From positions 1-64,000 of the forward strand of contig DBNW01000035.1 in the NCBI GenBank assembly GCA_002299425.1: a DNA stretch of 64,000 nucleotides. The letters run 5' to 3'. The DNA comes from Methylococcaceae bacterium UBA662. Its GTDB lineage: Bacteria; Pseudomonadota; Gammaproteobacteria; Methylococcales; Methylomonadaceae. Under the pieces are notes generated by a model. The model made no database searches, was not told the origin of the DNA, and saw nothing but the letters and a program-made list of their open reading frames with translations. A program made the translations under genes and the position numbers. Positions 1 through 8,524 of the stretch are shown piece by piece; position 1 is the stretch's first letter; every line of letters begins with the position of its first letter.

Positions 1-27
1 GAATTTAAGCGCGATTGCCCTGCTCAT
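1..27 (-). CDS. Possible 5' end of a minus-strand gene running off the window
   Basis: An ATG on the minus strand at 27 is preceded by a strong Shine-Dalgarno-like run (AAGGGGGG, two bases before the ATG). It opens a frame reading MSRAIALKF to the window edge. Nine residues are too few to identify a product. The opposite strand is also open here, from base 2 to about 127, and could instead be the tail of a plus-strand membrane protein. I prefer the minus strand because of the ribosome binding site and because the next gene is also on the minus strand. This is tentative. Confidence 0.3.
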
Positions 28-283
28 AACCCCCCTTGCGTACTTTCAACCGTGTTTGGTGTTTTTATGGCGTTCCGCCTCAGTGTGCCGGCGGCGACAC
101 GGTCTGTTTAGGGTAGCTAGCAAGGGCTAACGGCGGCAATGCTATTCTAACGGTTTCTAAACGGAACACAGCAGCGCAGGCGGCTGTGTTTCGGTTTGGC
201 CCATGCTAAAAAGCTGTCGCATCCCGGACGACCGTATAGATGCTAGGCACTCAGCCTTAGTTAAGGTTTGAAGCGTGCGGCTT

Positions 284-1585
284 CTAGCTATCTTTGGTGT
301 CCCCCTGTTTTGCCACTAACACCTTGTCTATTCGGGTGCCGTCAATGTCGACTACCTCAAAATGCCAGCCCCCGTAGACAAAATTGTCTGTTACGCGCGG
401 GATTTTTTCCAGGTGAAACAGGATAAATCCGCCCACTGTATTGAAGGCGTTGCTGGCTTCTCCAGGAAATTGGCCGCTTATTCCGATAGCCGATTTTAGT
501 CGGGCAATCGACAGGCTGCCGTCCACCAACCAGGAACCGTCGGTGCGTTGCATGATTTCGGTATCAAAGTCCGCCTCAGGGGCTGGCAGGCCGCCAACGA
601 TAGCTTCCAGCAAATCACTGAGGGTAACTAATCCTTCCAAGGTGCCGTATTCGTTGACGATCAGCGCGAAATCCGTGCGTTTTTGCCTGAACACTTCAAT
701 CAGATGCGGCAGTTTCAAAGAATCCGGAACGTACAGTGGTTCGCTTAAGGTATTCAGGATGTCAATGTCAGCACTGGCCATGATGGTTTTCAATAAATCG
801 CTGCGGTTCAACACACCGAGTATATTTTCCAAGCCATCACGGCAGATTACCGCCCGCGCATAAGGGCAGGAGGCTATTTTGCTGAGGGCAACGTCGTTCC
901 CTTCGTTCAGGTCAATAGCGAAAATATCTTTGCGCGGGGTCATGATGGCACCGACTCGCTGCTCGTCCAGTTTTAGCACATTAGACACCAATCGGCCTTC
1001 GCTGGCATGGAACACGCCGGCTTGCGAACCCATGCCCATCAGTATGTTGATTTCTTCGTTAGTGACTGTGGCCTGCGGTGTTTTGTGTGCACCTAGGATC
1101 CGCAGCAATAAGTTACCTGACAGTGACAGAAACCAAACCAAGGGGGTGGCAAAAAAAGCTAAGCCGTTCATAGCCGGGGCCATCGCCGAGGCGATGGCTT
1201 CGGGATGTTTGAGTGCTAGGCGTTTCGGTACCAGCTCGCCAATGACCACCGAAAAATAAGTGAGCAAGATCACTGTGGCTACCAGGGCCAAATTTTCTGC
1301 ATACGGTTGCAGCCAGGGTATTTGTACCAATTGCGCCTGCAACGGCTGGGTTAAAGCGTCTTCGCCTAAGGCACCGCTTAAGATGCCAATCGAAGTGATC
1401 CCGATTTGGATGGTGGATAAAAAACGCGAGGACTCGCCACGCAATTTTAGGGCAGTCTGGGCACCGGCGCGTTGTTCGTCGGCCAATTTTTGCAATCGTG
1501 CCTTACCCGAGGAAACCAAGGCCATTTCGGCCATAGCAAAAATACCGTTTGACAAAATCAGGACAATAATAAGGGCAATATCCAT
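284..1585 (-). CDS. CNNM/CorC (HlyC/TlyC)-type membrane protein with CBS domains
   Basis: This is an inner-membrane protein of the DUF21-CBS-CorC family, often labelled hemolysin-like. Family members are linked to magnesium or cobalt homeostasis; the substrate here is unknown. The N-terminal third carries about four hydrophobic segments (DUF21), beginning at MDIALIIVLILSNG. A tandem CBS region follows at about residues 200-330, and a C-terminal CorC_HlyC domain at about 345-430. I start it at the ATG at 1585, giving 433 residues. A longer frame with a TTG at 1639 only adds a polar, non-conserved stretch. It stands alone, with no tight operon partner. The exact transport role is inferred from the family. 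Confidence 0.9.
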   Translation of the reverse strand: MDIALIIVLILSNGIFAMAEMALVSSGKARLQKLADEQRAGAQTALKLRGESSRFLSTIQIGITSIGILSGALGEDALTQPLQAQLVQIPWLQPYAENLALVATVILLTYFSVVIGELVPKRLALKHPEAIASAMAPAMNGLAFFATPLVWFLSLSGNLLLRILGAHKTPQATVTNEEINILMGMGSQAGVFHASEGRLVSNVLKLDEQRVGAIMTPRKDIFAIDLNEGNDVALSKIASCPYARAVICRDGLENILGVLNRSDLLKTIMASADIDILNTLSEPLYVPDSLKLPHLIEVFRQKRTDFALIVNEYGTLEGLVTLSDLLEAIVGGLPAPEADFDTEIMQRTDGSWLVDGSLSIARLKSAIGISGQFPGEASNAFNTVGGFILFHLEKIPRVTDNFVYGGWHFEVVDIDGTRIDKVLVAKQGDTKDS

Positions 1586-1698
1586 AATGTTTTTAGTTGT
1601 GCCGAATTCACTACAGGCATCTTGGGGGCGACCGGGCAATTAAGGGTGCCTGAATGCGGTTGCCAACTCATGCCGTAGGAATTTGGCTTTGCCTCGGC

Positions 1699-2061
1699 CT
1701 ATAAAAAGAAAAACGGGTTTTTAGTGACGGCTACCATGCCAATGTAGACAAAACAAGCCATAGCCCCGGAAAAAGCCAGCCAGCGCCAATTGCCGCGGCT
1801 GTGCAAGGTGATGGCTCCCAAACCAATGTAGGCGGTGAGGGCAAGCAGTTTTGCCGCCAGCCAGCCGTGGCCGGTAGTGGCCCATGAGCCTTGCACGGCC
1901 AGGATGATGCCGCTGAGCAGCAACAGGCTGTCGATAACGTGCGGGGCTATTTTAAACAATTTTTGTTTTAACAGATGCGGCTGTGTTTCGGACAGAATAA
2001 CTCTGCCAATAAAGCTTGAGATTGCGATTAAAACAAATAAAAGGTGCAGGGTTTTTAACAT
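1699..2061 (-). CDS. SirB2-family integral membrane protein
   Basis: A 120-residue, highly hydrophobic protein with four predicted membrane helices: residues about 2-20, 38-56, 65-85 and 95-112. It fits the SirB2 (invasion gene expression up-regulator) family of small gammaproteobacterial membrane proteins, whose biochemical role is unknown. The start at MLKTLHLL (ATG at 2061) removes eleven proline-rich residues of a longer open frame; an AGGT motif sits about eight bases upstream. It lies between the CNNM protein and the fructosamine kinase gene, all on the minus strand, but the spacing is too loose to insist on an operon. Confidence 0.75.
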   Translation of the reverse strand: MLKTLHLLFVLIAISSFIGRVILSETQPHLLKQKLFKIAPHVIDSLLLLSGIILAVQGSWATTGHGWLAAKLLALTAYIGLGAITLHSRGNWRWLAFSGAMACFVYIGMVAVTKNPFFFL

Positions 2062-2131
2062 GAGGCTACCTGTGGGCGGTGGAATTGGGATCAATCGGGC
2101 TTAGAACGCGTTCTTCGCCTGGAAATTTCGG

Positions 2132-3019
2132 TCATTTGAGTTCTGCCAGCAGCTTAGACAGCGTTTGTTCCGCCTGGGCCAAATAGCCCCGACCGAACAG
2201 GTTTAAATGGTTTAGGATGGGGTACAGATTGTACAGTGCTTTACGGGCACTATAGCCTGGATCTAAAGGCCAGGCCAATTGGTACGTGGTGTAAAAGTCG
2301 GCGCTAAAGCCGCCGAACAATTCGGTCATAGCTAGGTCGACCTCGCGGTCGCCGTAATAGCATACCGGGTCAAAGATGACCGCTTGCCCGGAGTGGTCGG
2401 CCGCCCAGTTGCCTCCCCATAAATCCCCATGCAGCAGCGAGGCCTGCGGGGCATAGCCTTGGAAAAAAGCTTCCAGATCGGCGCAGAGCCGGTCGCCTAA
2501 CTGTTGCAGCCTACCGGCAAAGCCATTGCGAGCCGCCAATTGCAATTGTTTGACCAGCCGTTGTTCACGCCAAAACTGGCACCAGTCTAGGCTTTTTGGG
2601 TTGCTTTGCAAGGTGCTGCCGATGGTGTTGTGGCACTGCCAGCCAAAATAAGCTTGCGGTGTACGGTGCAATTCGGCAAGTTGCCGGCCCAATTGCCGTG
2701 CGGTTATTCGTGTAGGCTCGCCCAAGTTGATGTATTCCAAGGCCAAGAAAGCGTTTTGGCCGGCCACGCCTGCACACACCGGCTGCGGTACTGTGACGGT
2801 GCCGGTTTCAGCCAACTCACACAAGCCGGCCAGTTCGGCGGCAAATCCATGCGCTAGGTCGGCGCGGTTTAGTTTGACGAAATAGCAGGCACCTGCCGCT
2901 TGCAGGCGGTAGGCGGCGTTAACGTCGCCGCCAACCAACGGGTGGACGGAAGTGGCACTGAACGCTTGCCCGGTGGCGGCGGCAATCTGCGTGCTGATGG
3001 TTTGCCAGTCTGTGTTCAC
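2132..3019 (-). CDS. Fructosamine kinase family protein (ketosamine-3-kinase-like)
   Basis: A 295-residue cytosolic kinase of the fructosamine/ketosamine-3-kinase family, which shares the aminoglycoside phosphotransferase fold. Known members phosphorylate sugars on glycated amines so that they detach, which is a protein deglycation repair. The catalytic loop HGDLWGGN spans residues 197-204, with the catalytic Asp at 199. The metal-binding Asp follows in the DPV motif at 217. The N-lobe ends near the ALEY hinge at about 92-95. Length is typical of the family. The start is a GTG without an obvious ribosome binding site, so the N-terminus is less certain than the function. Confidence 0.88.
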   Translation of the reverse strand: MNTDWQTISTQIAAATGQAFSATSVHPLVGGDVNAAYRLQAAGACYFVKLNRADLAHGFAAELAGLCELAETGTVTVPQPVCAGVAGQNAFLALEYINLGEPTRITARQLGRQLAELHRTPQAYFGWQCHNTIGSTLQSNPKSLDWCQFWREQRLVKQLQLAARNGFAGRLQQLGDRLCADLEAFFQGYAPQASLLHGDLWGGNWAADHSGQAVIFDPVCYYGDREVDLAMTELFGGFSADFYTTYQLAWPLDPGYSARKALYNLYPILNHLNLFGRGYLAQAEQTLSKLLAELK

Positions 3020-3343
3020 GGCGGAGTGGGTCGGTAAACTGCTCGGCGTATTCCCGTGCAGAGAGTTGCGGTAACACGAGCTTAACCCAGACTCACAACC
3101 GACGGGTTGTTGCGGTCGGGCATTAAAAAATTAGCTACAGGGCCTTTTTGACCGAGGCTAGCGGTATTCTGGCAAAGCGTTCTATGATGAGCAAGCTATC
3201 TCTTACCGGCACCGTCATACCTAACACAATAACGGATTTTCGTTACCCGCTGAAACAGCGTGTAATGCGGTAAGAGTTTTATAAGCATAATCGGCTTTTT
3301 GTGTTATTTTTATGGCGTTTTCTTATATCAGGCAAGCGTGTTT
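3020..3343. other. Intergenic region between divergent genes (324 bp)
   Basis: No convincing coding frame. The region holds the divergent upstream sequences of the fructosamine kinase gene and the CysB-type regulator. A short hairpin (ACAACC, then GACG, then GGTTGT) lies at 3095-3110. The 60 bases before the regulator are AT-rich with TATAAG/CATAAT-like boxes near 3280-3292, which may hold its promoter. No clear paired -35 box was found. Confidence 0.5.
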
Positions 3344-4297
3344 ATGAAATTGCAGCAGTTGCGTTATGTCCATGAAGTAGCCAAACAAGGCCTTAATATC
3401 TCCCAGGCTGCTGAAAAATTGCACACATCCCAGTCCGGAGTCAGCAAACAAATTCAGTTGCTGGAAGAAGAGCTGAACCTGCAAATTTTTAGGCGCAATG
3501 GCAAGCGTTTAACCGGGTTGACCGAGATCGGGACGGCCATCATTGACTTGGCCGACCGGGTATTGCAGGAAGTCGGCAACATCCGTCAAGTGGGCCAGGA
3601 ATTCAACAAAAAAGACGAGGGAAGCTTAACCTTGGCCACCACCCATACCCAGGCTCGCTACCGGTTGCCAGGTATCGTCAGTGCTTTTATGCAGCGTTAC
3701 CCCAACATTAAGCTGCATATTCATCAAGGTGCGCCCAGGCAAGTGGCCGAGCAAGTGATCAAGGGTGAAGCCGACATCGGCATAACCAGCGAGGTAATCG
3801 GCTCAAATCAAAAGCTGCTCGGCTTGCCTTGCTACCAATGGAACCGCTGTGTGATTATGCCGCCCGGACACCCGCTGCTGGACAGCCCGCCGCTAACCTT
3901 GGCCAAAATAGCCAGCTACCCACTGATAACCTACGATTTCGCGGTCACCGGCGGTTCGTTGGTGAGCAGGGTGTTTGCCGAGGCCGGGTTGCAACCGAAT
4001 GTGGTGTTGACGGCACTAGATGCCGATGTTATCAAAACGTATGTCAATTTAGAGCTAGGCATCGGCCTAATGGCTAACATAGCCTACAATGCCGGGCGTG
4101 ACCATCCATTGGCTATGTTGGATGCCAGCCATTTATTTCCGCCCAGCACCACGTATCTGGTACTTAATCGCCACAATTATCTACGGGGTTATATGTACGA
4201 ATTCATCGGCTTATTGGCACCGCAGTTTGACCGCCGGTCTGTGGATGCCGCTTTTCAGGGTGCAGTTTTGGCGGCAGAGCAGCCAAGTTTTGCCTAA
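3344..4297 (+). CDS. cysB: CysB-family LysR-type transcriptional regulator
   Basis: A 317-residue LysR-type regulator of the CysB/Cbl branch, which activates sulfate assimilation and cysteine biosynthesis genes in response to N-acetylserine. The N-terminus MKLQQLRYVHEVAKQG with the following winged helix (ISQAAEKLHTSQSGVSKQI, about residues 20-38) is the CysB signature. The substrate-binding domain runs from about 93 to 295. I start at the ATG at 3344; fifteen residues upstream in frame are not family-like. No sulfur genes lie nearby, so its regulon is elsewhere. DUF4390-ntrYX follows 12 bases after its stop but is probably functionally unrelated. Confidence 0.9.
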   Translation: MKLQQLRYVHEVAKQGLNISQAAEKLHTSQSGVSKQIQLLEEELNLQIFRRNGKRLTGLTEIGTAIIDLADRVLQEVGNIRQVGQEFNKKDEGSLTLATTHTQARYRLPGIVSAFMQRYPNIKLHIHQGAPRQVAEQVIKGEADIGITSEVIGSNQKLLGLPCYQWNRCVIMPPGHPLLDSPPLTLAKIASYPLITYDFAVTGGSLVSRVFAEAGLQPNVVLTALDADVIKTYVNLELGIGLMANIAYNAGRDHPLAMLDASHLFPPSTTYLVLNRHNYLRGYMYEFIGLLAPQFDRRSVDAAFQGAVLAAEQPSFA

Positions 4298-4309
4298 TGC
4301 CCAGGGCTT

Positions 4310-4912
4310 ATGGGCTTGAAATACTCCTGCTTGCGTCTGTTTTCCTGCCGTCAGGTGCTTAACGTGGCGTTAGTTTTTGCTGTCATGGTGCTGTTAAGTG
4401 AGGCTGTCGCGGTGGCCAATACGGCACGCGTAGACAATGTTAATGCCGCCTTGGATCCAACAGGTGGCGGCCTTACTGTGTCAGCAGACATCCGCTACGG
4501 TCTCAGCCAGGCAGCCAGTGAGGCCCTAAACAACGGTGTACCCTTGTTTTGGGAGGTATCTATCAAGGTGTTGCGCCCGCGCCCTTGGCTCTGGGATCAA
4601 GTCTTGTCGGTGACGTTGCTGCGCTACCGACTCGAATACCATGCTCTGTTAAATGTGTACCGGGTAACCTTGGAACACCAAGGGCAAGCTTACAACGTTC
4701 CTTCCCTAGCAGCCGCTCTAGCAGTGATGTCGAGTCTGCGCGGGTTGCAGGTTTTAGATAAAAAGGCTCTAGCCAGTGAGCAGCATTTAGTGGTTAAGGC
4801 TCAGGTGGTGTTTGATCGCAGCTCCCTGCCCATGCCGCTGCGTCCGTTCGCTTATTTTAATCGTGAATGGGATTTGTCTAGTGAGTGGACTGTGTGGGCA
4901 TGGAAAAAATAA
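4310..4912 (+). CDS. DUF4390 domain protein, partner gene of ntrYX
   Basis: A 200-residue protein with one N-terminal hydrophobic segment (about residues 17-38), likely a signal peptide or anchor, followed by a DUF4390 domain. The family pattern is visible: a GVPLFWEVSI strand, RYRLEYHAL, the mid-protein SLRGLQVLD, and the ending PLRPFAYF...SSEWTVW. Function is unknown. In many beta- and gammaproteobacteria DUF4390 sits directly before ntrY, and here its end overlaps the start of ntrY. This suggests translational coupling and perhaps a periplasmic accessory role for the sensor. That role is inference from position only. Confidence 0.82.
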   Translation: MGLKYSCLRLFSCRQVLNVALVFAVMVLLSEAVAVANTARVDNVNAALDPTGGGLTVSADIRYGLSQAASEALNNGVPLFWEVSIKVLRPRPWLWDQVLSVTLLRYRLEYHALLNVYRVTLEHQGQAYNVPSLAAALAVMSSLRGLQVLDKKALASEQHLVVKAQVVFDRSSLPMPLRPFAYFNREWDLSSEWTVWAWKK

Positions 4913-7044
4913 GCCCCCCCGTGCCACTGTCTGTTTTAGCTTTGTTTGCAGGCGTCTTGCTGCTGCTGCAACTGATGAGTTCGGCCACTCAAGAATCTTC
5001 CGAATTGGGTGAGATTTATTCCTGGCTGGTTTTTATCAACGTTGTCGGCTCTGCCGTGTTGTTGTGGTTGGTGGGGGCTAACATCTACACCTTGGCCCGC
5101 CAATTGAAAAAACGGGAGGCCGGTTCCAAACTGACTACCCGCATGGTGGCCTTGTTTGTAGTCCTGGCCTTGGCCCCGGCGGGCATTGTTTTTTATTTTT
5201 CTATGCAATTTTTGCATCGTGGCATAGACAGTTGGTTCAACGTGGAAATTGACCGCGCCATGGAAGACGCACTGGAGCTGGGCCAAGCTTCCCTAGACCA
5301 AAGAATGCGCTGGCACCTAAAACAGACCCAGCAAATGGCGCAGATGCTAGAGCAGGTTCCGAATAATTTGCTGGCTTTGGAAATCGGCAATCTTAGGGAA
5401 TGGTCCGATGCTGCTGAAATCACGTTGTTTTCCCGTCCAGACAAAATCATCGCCTCCAACAGCGCGCACCCTGGAGACATTCTGCCCAGTTTGCCTGACG
5501 AGCAGGCGTGGCTGCAAATTCGCCAAAATGGCAGTTACACGGCTTTTGACCCGATCCGCGAAAACGATCTGATGATCCGGGTTATCATCACCTTGAAAGC
5601 CGACACTCCCACCTACCTGCAAGTGCTGTATGCCGTGCCGGTACGGATTGCCGACTTAGCCGATTCGGTGGAATTTGCATTTTTGCGCCATAAGGAAATG
5701 GGTGTCCTGCGCCATTCCTTAAAGCTTAGCTTTTCCCTGGCCTTGTCGCTGGTGCTGTTGATGAGTCTGTTGGCTGCTATTTGGGTAGCTTTCGTCAGCA
5801 TCCGCACGATCATTGCCCCGGTCAAATCGTTGGTTGCCGGCACCCAAGCAGTGGCTTCCGGGCAGTACAACCAGCAACTGCCGGTTATGGCTCAGGATGA
5901 CTTGGGCTTTTTAGTGGAATCGTTCAACAAAATGACTCAGCGCCTGGTCATTGCCCGCGACCAGACCCGGCAGGCGACGTTTGAGACAGAAAGCCAGCGA
6001 GGGTATTTGGAAACCATACTGGCCAACTTGACCGCAGGTGTCATCAGTTTTGGTGCCGATTACAAAGTCCGCACCGCCAACCAAGCGGCTTACCGTATTT
6101 TCCGCATCCCTGTCAGCCAATTTATGGGTCACGCCCTGCCGGAACTGGCTCTCATCGCCCCAGAATTGGCCGAGCCGTTAAAAGCCATGCAGCGTTTTTT
6201 GGTGCAGGCCGACGATCTGTGGGAACAGCGCATCGCCTTTCTCGGCTCAAACGGTCGCCAGGAGCTGTTGTGCCGGGGTACTCCGCTGTTTTCTCAGGAA
6301 GGTGTGCGGATCGGTGCTGTGGTTGTGTTCGATGATGTTACCGATTTGATCCAGGCCCAAAAAAACGCCGCCTGGAGCGAGGTGGCGCGGCGTTTGGCGC
6401 ACGAAATAAAAAACCCGCTAACACCCATTCAACTGTCGGCAGAGCGCCTGCAACTAAAACTGGCCGACAAGCTCGATAGCCACGAGGTGGCGATTTTAAT
6501 GCGCTCCACCCGCACCATTATCCAGCAAGTGGAAGCGATGAAAGAGATGGTGGACGATTTTTCCGAATACGCTAGGCCGGCCAAAAAGCAGGCGGTCATC
6601 ATCGACATGGCTCAATTGATCGAAGAGGTGCTCAGCCTTTATGTCTTAAAATCGGGCGTGGAGTTTAAAAGCCGTTTTGAACAGACCGGGTTGCTGGTTA
6701 GCGGCGATCCCGTCAGCATCCGGCAAGTGCTGCACAATTTGCTTAAAAATGCCCTGGAAGCCATCGAGAGCAAGGGCAGTATTGAAATAAGCCTGCACCG
6801 GGTGCAAAAAAATGCCGCCCACTTCATCGAGCTGGGGTTGTACGACGACGGCCCGGGCATTGGTGATCATCGGGTTGAACAAATTTTTGAACCCTATGTG
6901 ACCACCAAAGCCAAGGGTACCGGGTTAGGTCTTGCCATCGTGAAAAAAATCGTCGAGGAACATGGCGGGGCTATCTGGGTGGACACCGCTTATAAAAACG
7001 GGGCCGGCTTCATTCTCCAATTTCCTGCATACAGTGTTGATTAG
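4900..7044 (+). CDS. ntrY: NtrY-type membrane sensor histidine kinase
   Basis: A membrane histidine kinase of about 714 residues, the NtrY partner of NtrX, classically linked to nitrogen metabolism or redox control. Three N-terminal hydrophobic segments, a periplasmic stretch and a further helix near 5725-5790 (nt) are followed by HAMP, a PAS region and the kinase core. The phospho-acceptor is His 501 in AHEIKNPLTP. The N box NLLKNALE, the G1 box DDGPGIG and the G2 box GTGLGLAIV are all intact. I chose the ATG at 4900, which overlaps the DUF4390 stop; a GTG at 4885 in the same frame is possible. A run of six A and seven C lies just after the start. Confidence 0.93.
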   Translation: MEKISPPVPLSVLALFAGVLLLLQLMSSATQESSELGEIYSWLVFINVVGSAVLLWLVGANIYTLARQLKKREAGSKLTTRMVALFVVLALAPAGIVFYFSMQFLHRGIDSWFNVEIDRAMEDALELGQASLDQRMRWHLKQTQQMAQMLEQVPNNLLALEIGNLREWSDAAEITLFSRPDKIIASNSAHPGDILPSLPDEQAWLQIRQNGSYTAFDPIRENDLMIRVIITLKADTPTYLQVLYAVPVRIADLADSVEFAFLRHKEMGVLRHSLKLSFSLALSLVLLMSLLAAIWVAFVSIRTIIAPVKSLVAGTQAVASGQYNQQLPVMAQDDLGFLVESFNKMTQRLVIARDQTRQATFETESQRGYLETILANLTAGVISFGADYKVRTANQAAYRIFRIPVSQFMGHALPELALIAPELAEPLKAMQRFLVQADDLWEQRIAFLGSNGRQELLCRGTPLFSQEGVRIGAVVVFDDVTDLIQAQKNAAWSEVARRLAHEIKNPLTPIQLSAERLQLKLADKLDSHEVAILMRSTRTIIQQVEAMKEMVDDFSEYARPAKKQAVIIDMAQLIEEVLSLYVLKSGVEFKSRFEQTGLLVSGDPVSIRQVLHNLLKNALEAIESKGSIEISLHRVQKNAAHFIELGLYDDGPGIGDHRVEQIFEPYVTTKAKGTGLGLAIVKKIVEEHGGAIWVDTAYKNGAGFILQFPAYSVD

Positions 7045-7056
7045 GTACGAGCCAGA

Positions 7057-8418
7057 ATGGACAGACAAAAAATAAAAATTCTAGTGGTTGACGACGAACC
7101 GGACATCCGTCGTTTAGTCAGCGAAATTCTCGAAGACGAAGGCTACCAAGTGACAATGGCCGAAAATGCCAGCCAAGCAAGGCACCTAAAAACCGACGGG
7201 CAGCCGGATTTAGTGCTGCTCGATATCTGGATGCCGGACACTGACGGCATCACCTTATTGAAAGAATGGGTGGGCGAAAAAACGCATTTGTGTCCTGTCA
7301 TCATGATGTCAGGACACGGTTCGGTTGAGGCGGCGGTCGAAGCAACCCGGCTGGGTGCCTACGATTTTCTAGAAAAACCGTTGTCACTGGCCAGATTGTT
7401 ACTGGTGGTAGAAAGGGCTTTGGAAGCCAGCACCCTGCAATGGGAGAATGTCGGCCTAAAGCTGCAATTTTCCAAAAACATTGAGCCGGTAGGCAAGAGT
7501 GCCACCGTCGCCCGCACCAAAGACCAGCTTAAGCGCCTAGCGCAACACGACACCCGCGTTCTGCTGGTTGGCGAGCCTGGAGTAGGCAAAGAGCTTTATG
7601 CCCGCTACATGCACCACAATAGCCTGCACCGGGAGGGACCGTTTATTAGTGTCGCGGTTGGCAGCATTGCCCCGGAAAATTCCGCTATCGAATTTTTCGG
7701 CAAGGAATGGGCGGGTAAAATTTACCAAGGCCTGTTGGAACGGGCCAACCGGGGGACGCTGTTTCTTGGCGAAATCAGCGGCATGGATCAAGAAACTCAG
7801 TTGCGCCTGCTGAGTGCGTTAGAATCCCGTTCCTTTCTTCGGGTCGGTGGCAGCGAGGCGGTGCAAGTGGATGTTCGCATCGTCTCGGCCACGCGGCTGC
7901 CTTTGGACGAAGAGGTTAAGTCCGGGCATTTTCGGCAAGATTTGTATTATTTGCTGAATGAAGTTGCCATCACCATCGAGCCGCTACGCAACCACAGCGA
8001 GGACATCCCCCTGTTGCTAAGTTTTTATGTGGATTATTTTGTTAACCACGAAAAACTGCCGTTCCGTCGCTTTTCTATGTCGGCGCAAAACTTCCTAAGG
8101 AATTACGGCTGGCGCGGCAATGTTCGGGAGCTAAAAAACCTGGTGCAGCGGCTGATGATTTTAGGGGTCGGCGAAGACATCGAATTGGACGAGGTAAAAT
8201 CCGCTTTAGGGGCTGTGGCCAGCGACGGTCTAGCTGCCCAAGCCATCCCCAATTTTTTCAATTTGCCGTTGAAAGATGCACGGGATCATTTTGAAAAAGC
8301 CTATTTGGAATACCATTTAGAATGCGCCGGCGGCAGCGTTGCTAAATTGTCCGTTGCAGTGGGCATAGAGCGCACCCATCTTTACCGAAAGCTGCATGCG
8401 TTGAACATTAAACTGTGA
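7057..8418 (+). CDS. ntrX: NtrX-type response regulator with degenerate AAA+ domain
   Basis: A 453-residue response regulator: receiver domain (phospho-acceptor Asp 56, conserved Lys 108), a central sigma54-interaction-like AAA+ domain, and a Fis-type C-terminal helix-turn-helix (GGSVAKLSVAVGIERTHLY). Walker A is present (GEPGVGKE, 172-179). However, the GAFTGA loop that contacts sigma54 is absent, and the Walker B segment reads LFLGEI at 235-240, with Gly where Asp is expected. NtrX proteins are known that lack GAFTGA and act without sigma54, so this one probably regulates as a DNA-binding protein rather than as an enhancer ATPase. It starts 12 bases after ntrY. Confidence 0.93.
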   Translation: MDRQKIKILVVDDEPDIRRLVSEILEDEGYQVTMAENASQARHLKTDGQPDLVLLDIWMPDTDGITLLKEWVGEKTHLCPVIMMSGHGSVEAAVEATRLGAYDFLEKPLSLARLLLVVERALEASTLQWENVGLKLQFSKNIEPVGKSATVARTKDQLKRLAQHDTRVLLVGEPGVGKELYARYMHHNSLHREGPFISVAVGSIAPENSAIEFFGKEWAGKIYQGLLERANRGTLFLGEISGMDQETQLRLLSALESRSFLRVGGSEAVQVDVRIVSATRLPLDEEVKSGHFRQDLYYLLNEVAITIEPLRNHSEDIPLLLSFYVDYFVNHEKLPFRRFSMSAQNFLRNYGWRGNVRELKNLVQRLMILGVGEDIELDEVKSALGAVASDGLAAQAIPNFFNLPLKDARDHFEKAYLEYHLECAGGSVAKLSVAVGIERTHLYRKLHALNIKL

Positions 8419-8524
8419 CCAAGGCATACGCAGTGCAAGGGGCTGTTGCACCCTTAAAAACACCCTCGCTCTTTACAGTGCTAGAATTTGCGGCAATTTA
8501 TCCATTAAAACAACAACAAATACC

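Noticed and set aside
441..1643. Three plus-strand open frames end to end
   Set aside because: Antisense to the CNNM/CorC gene, which has clear membrane helices and CBS domains. The plus-strand translations have none.
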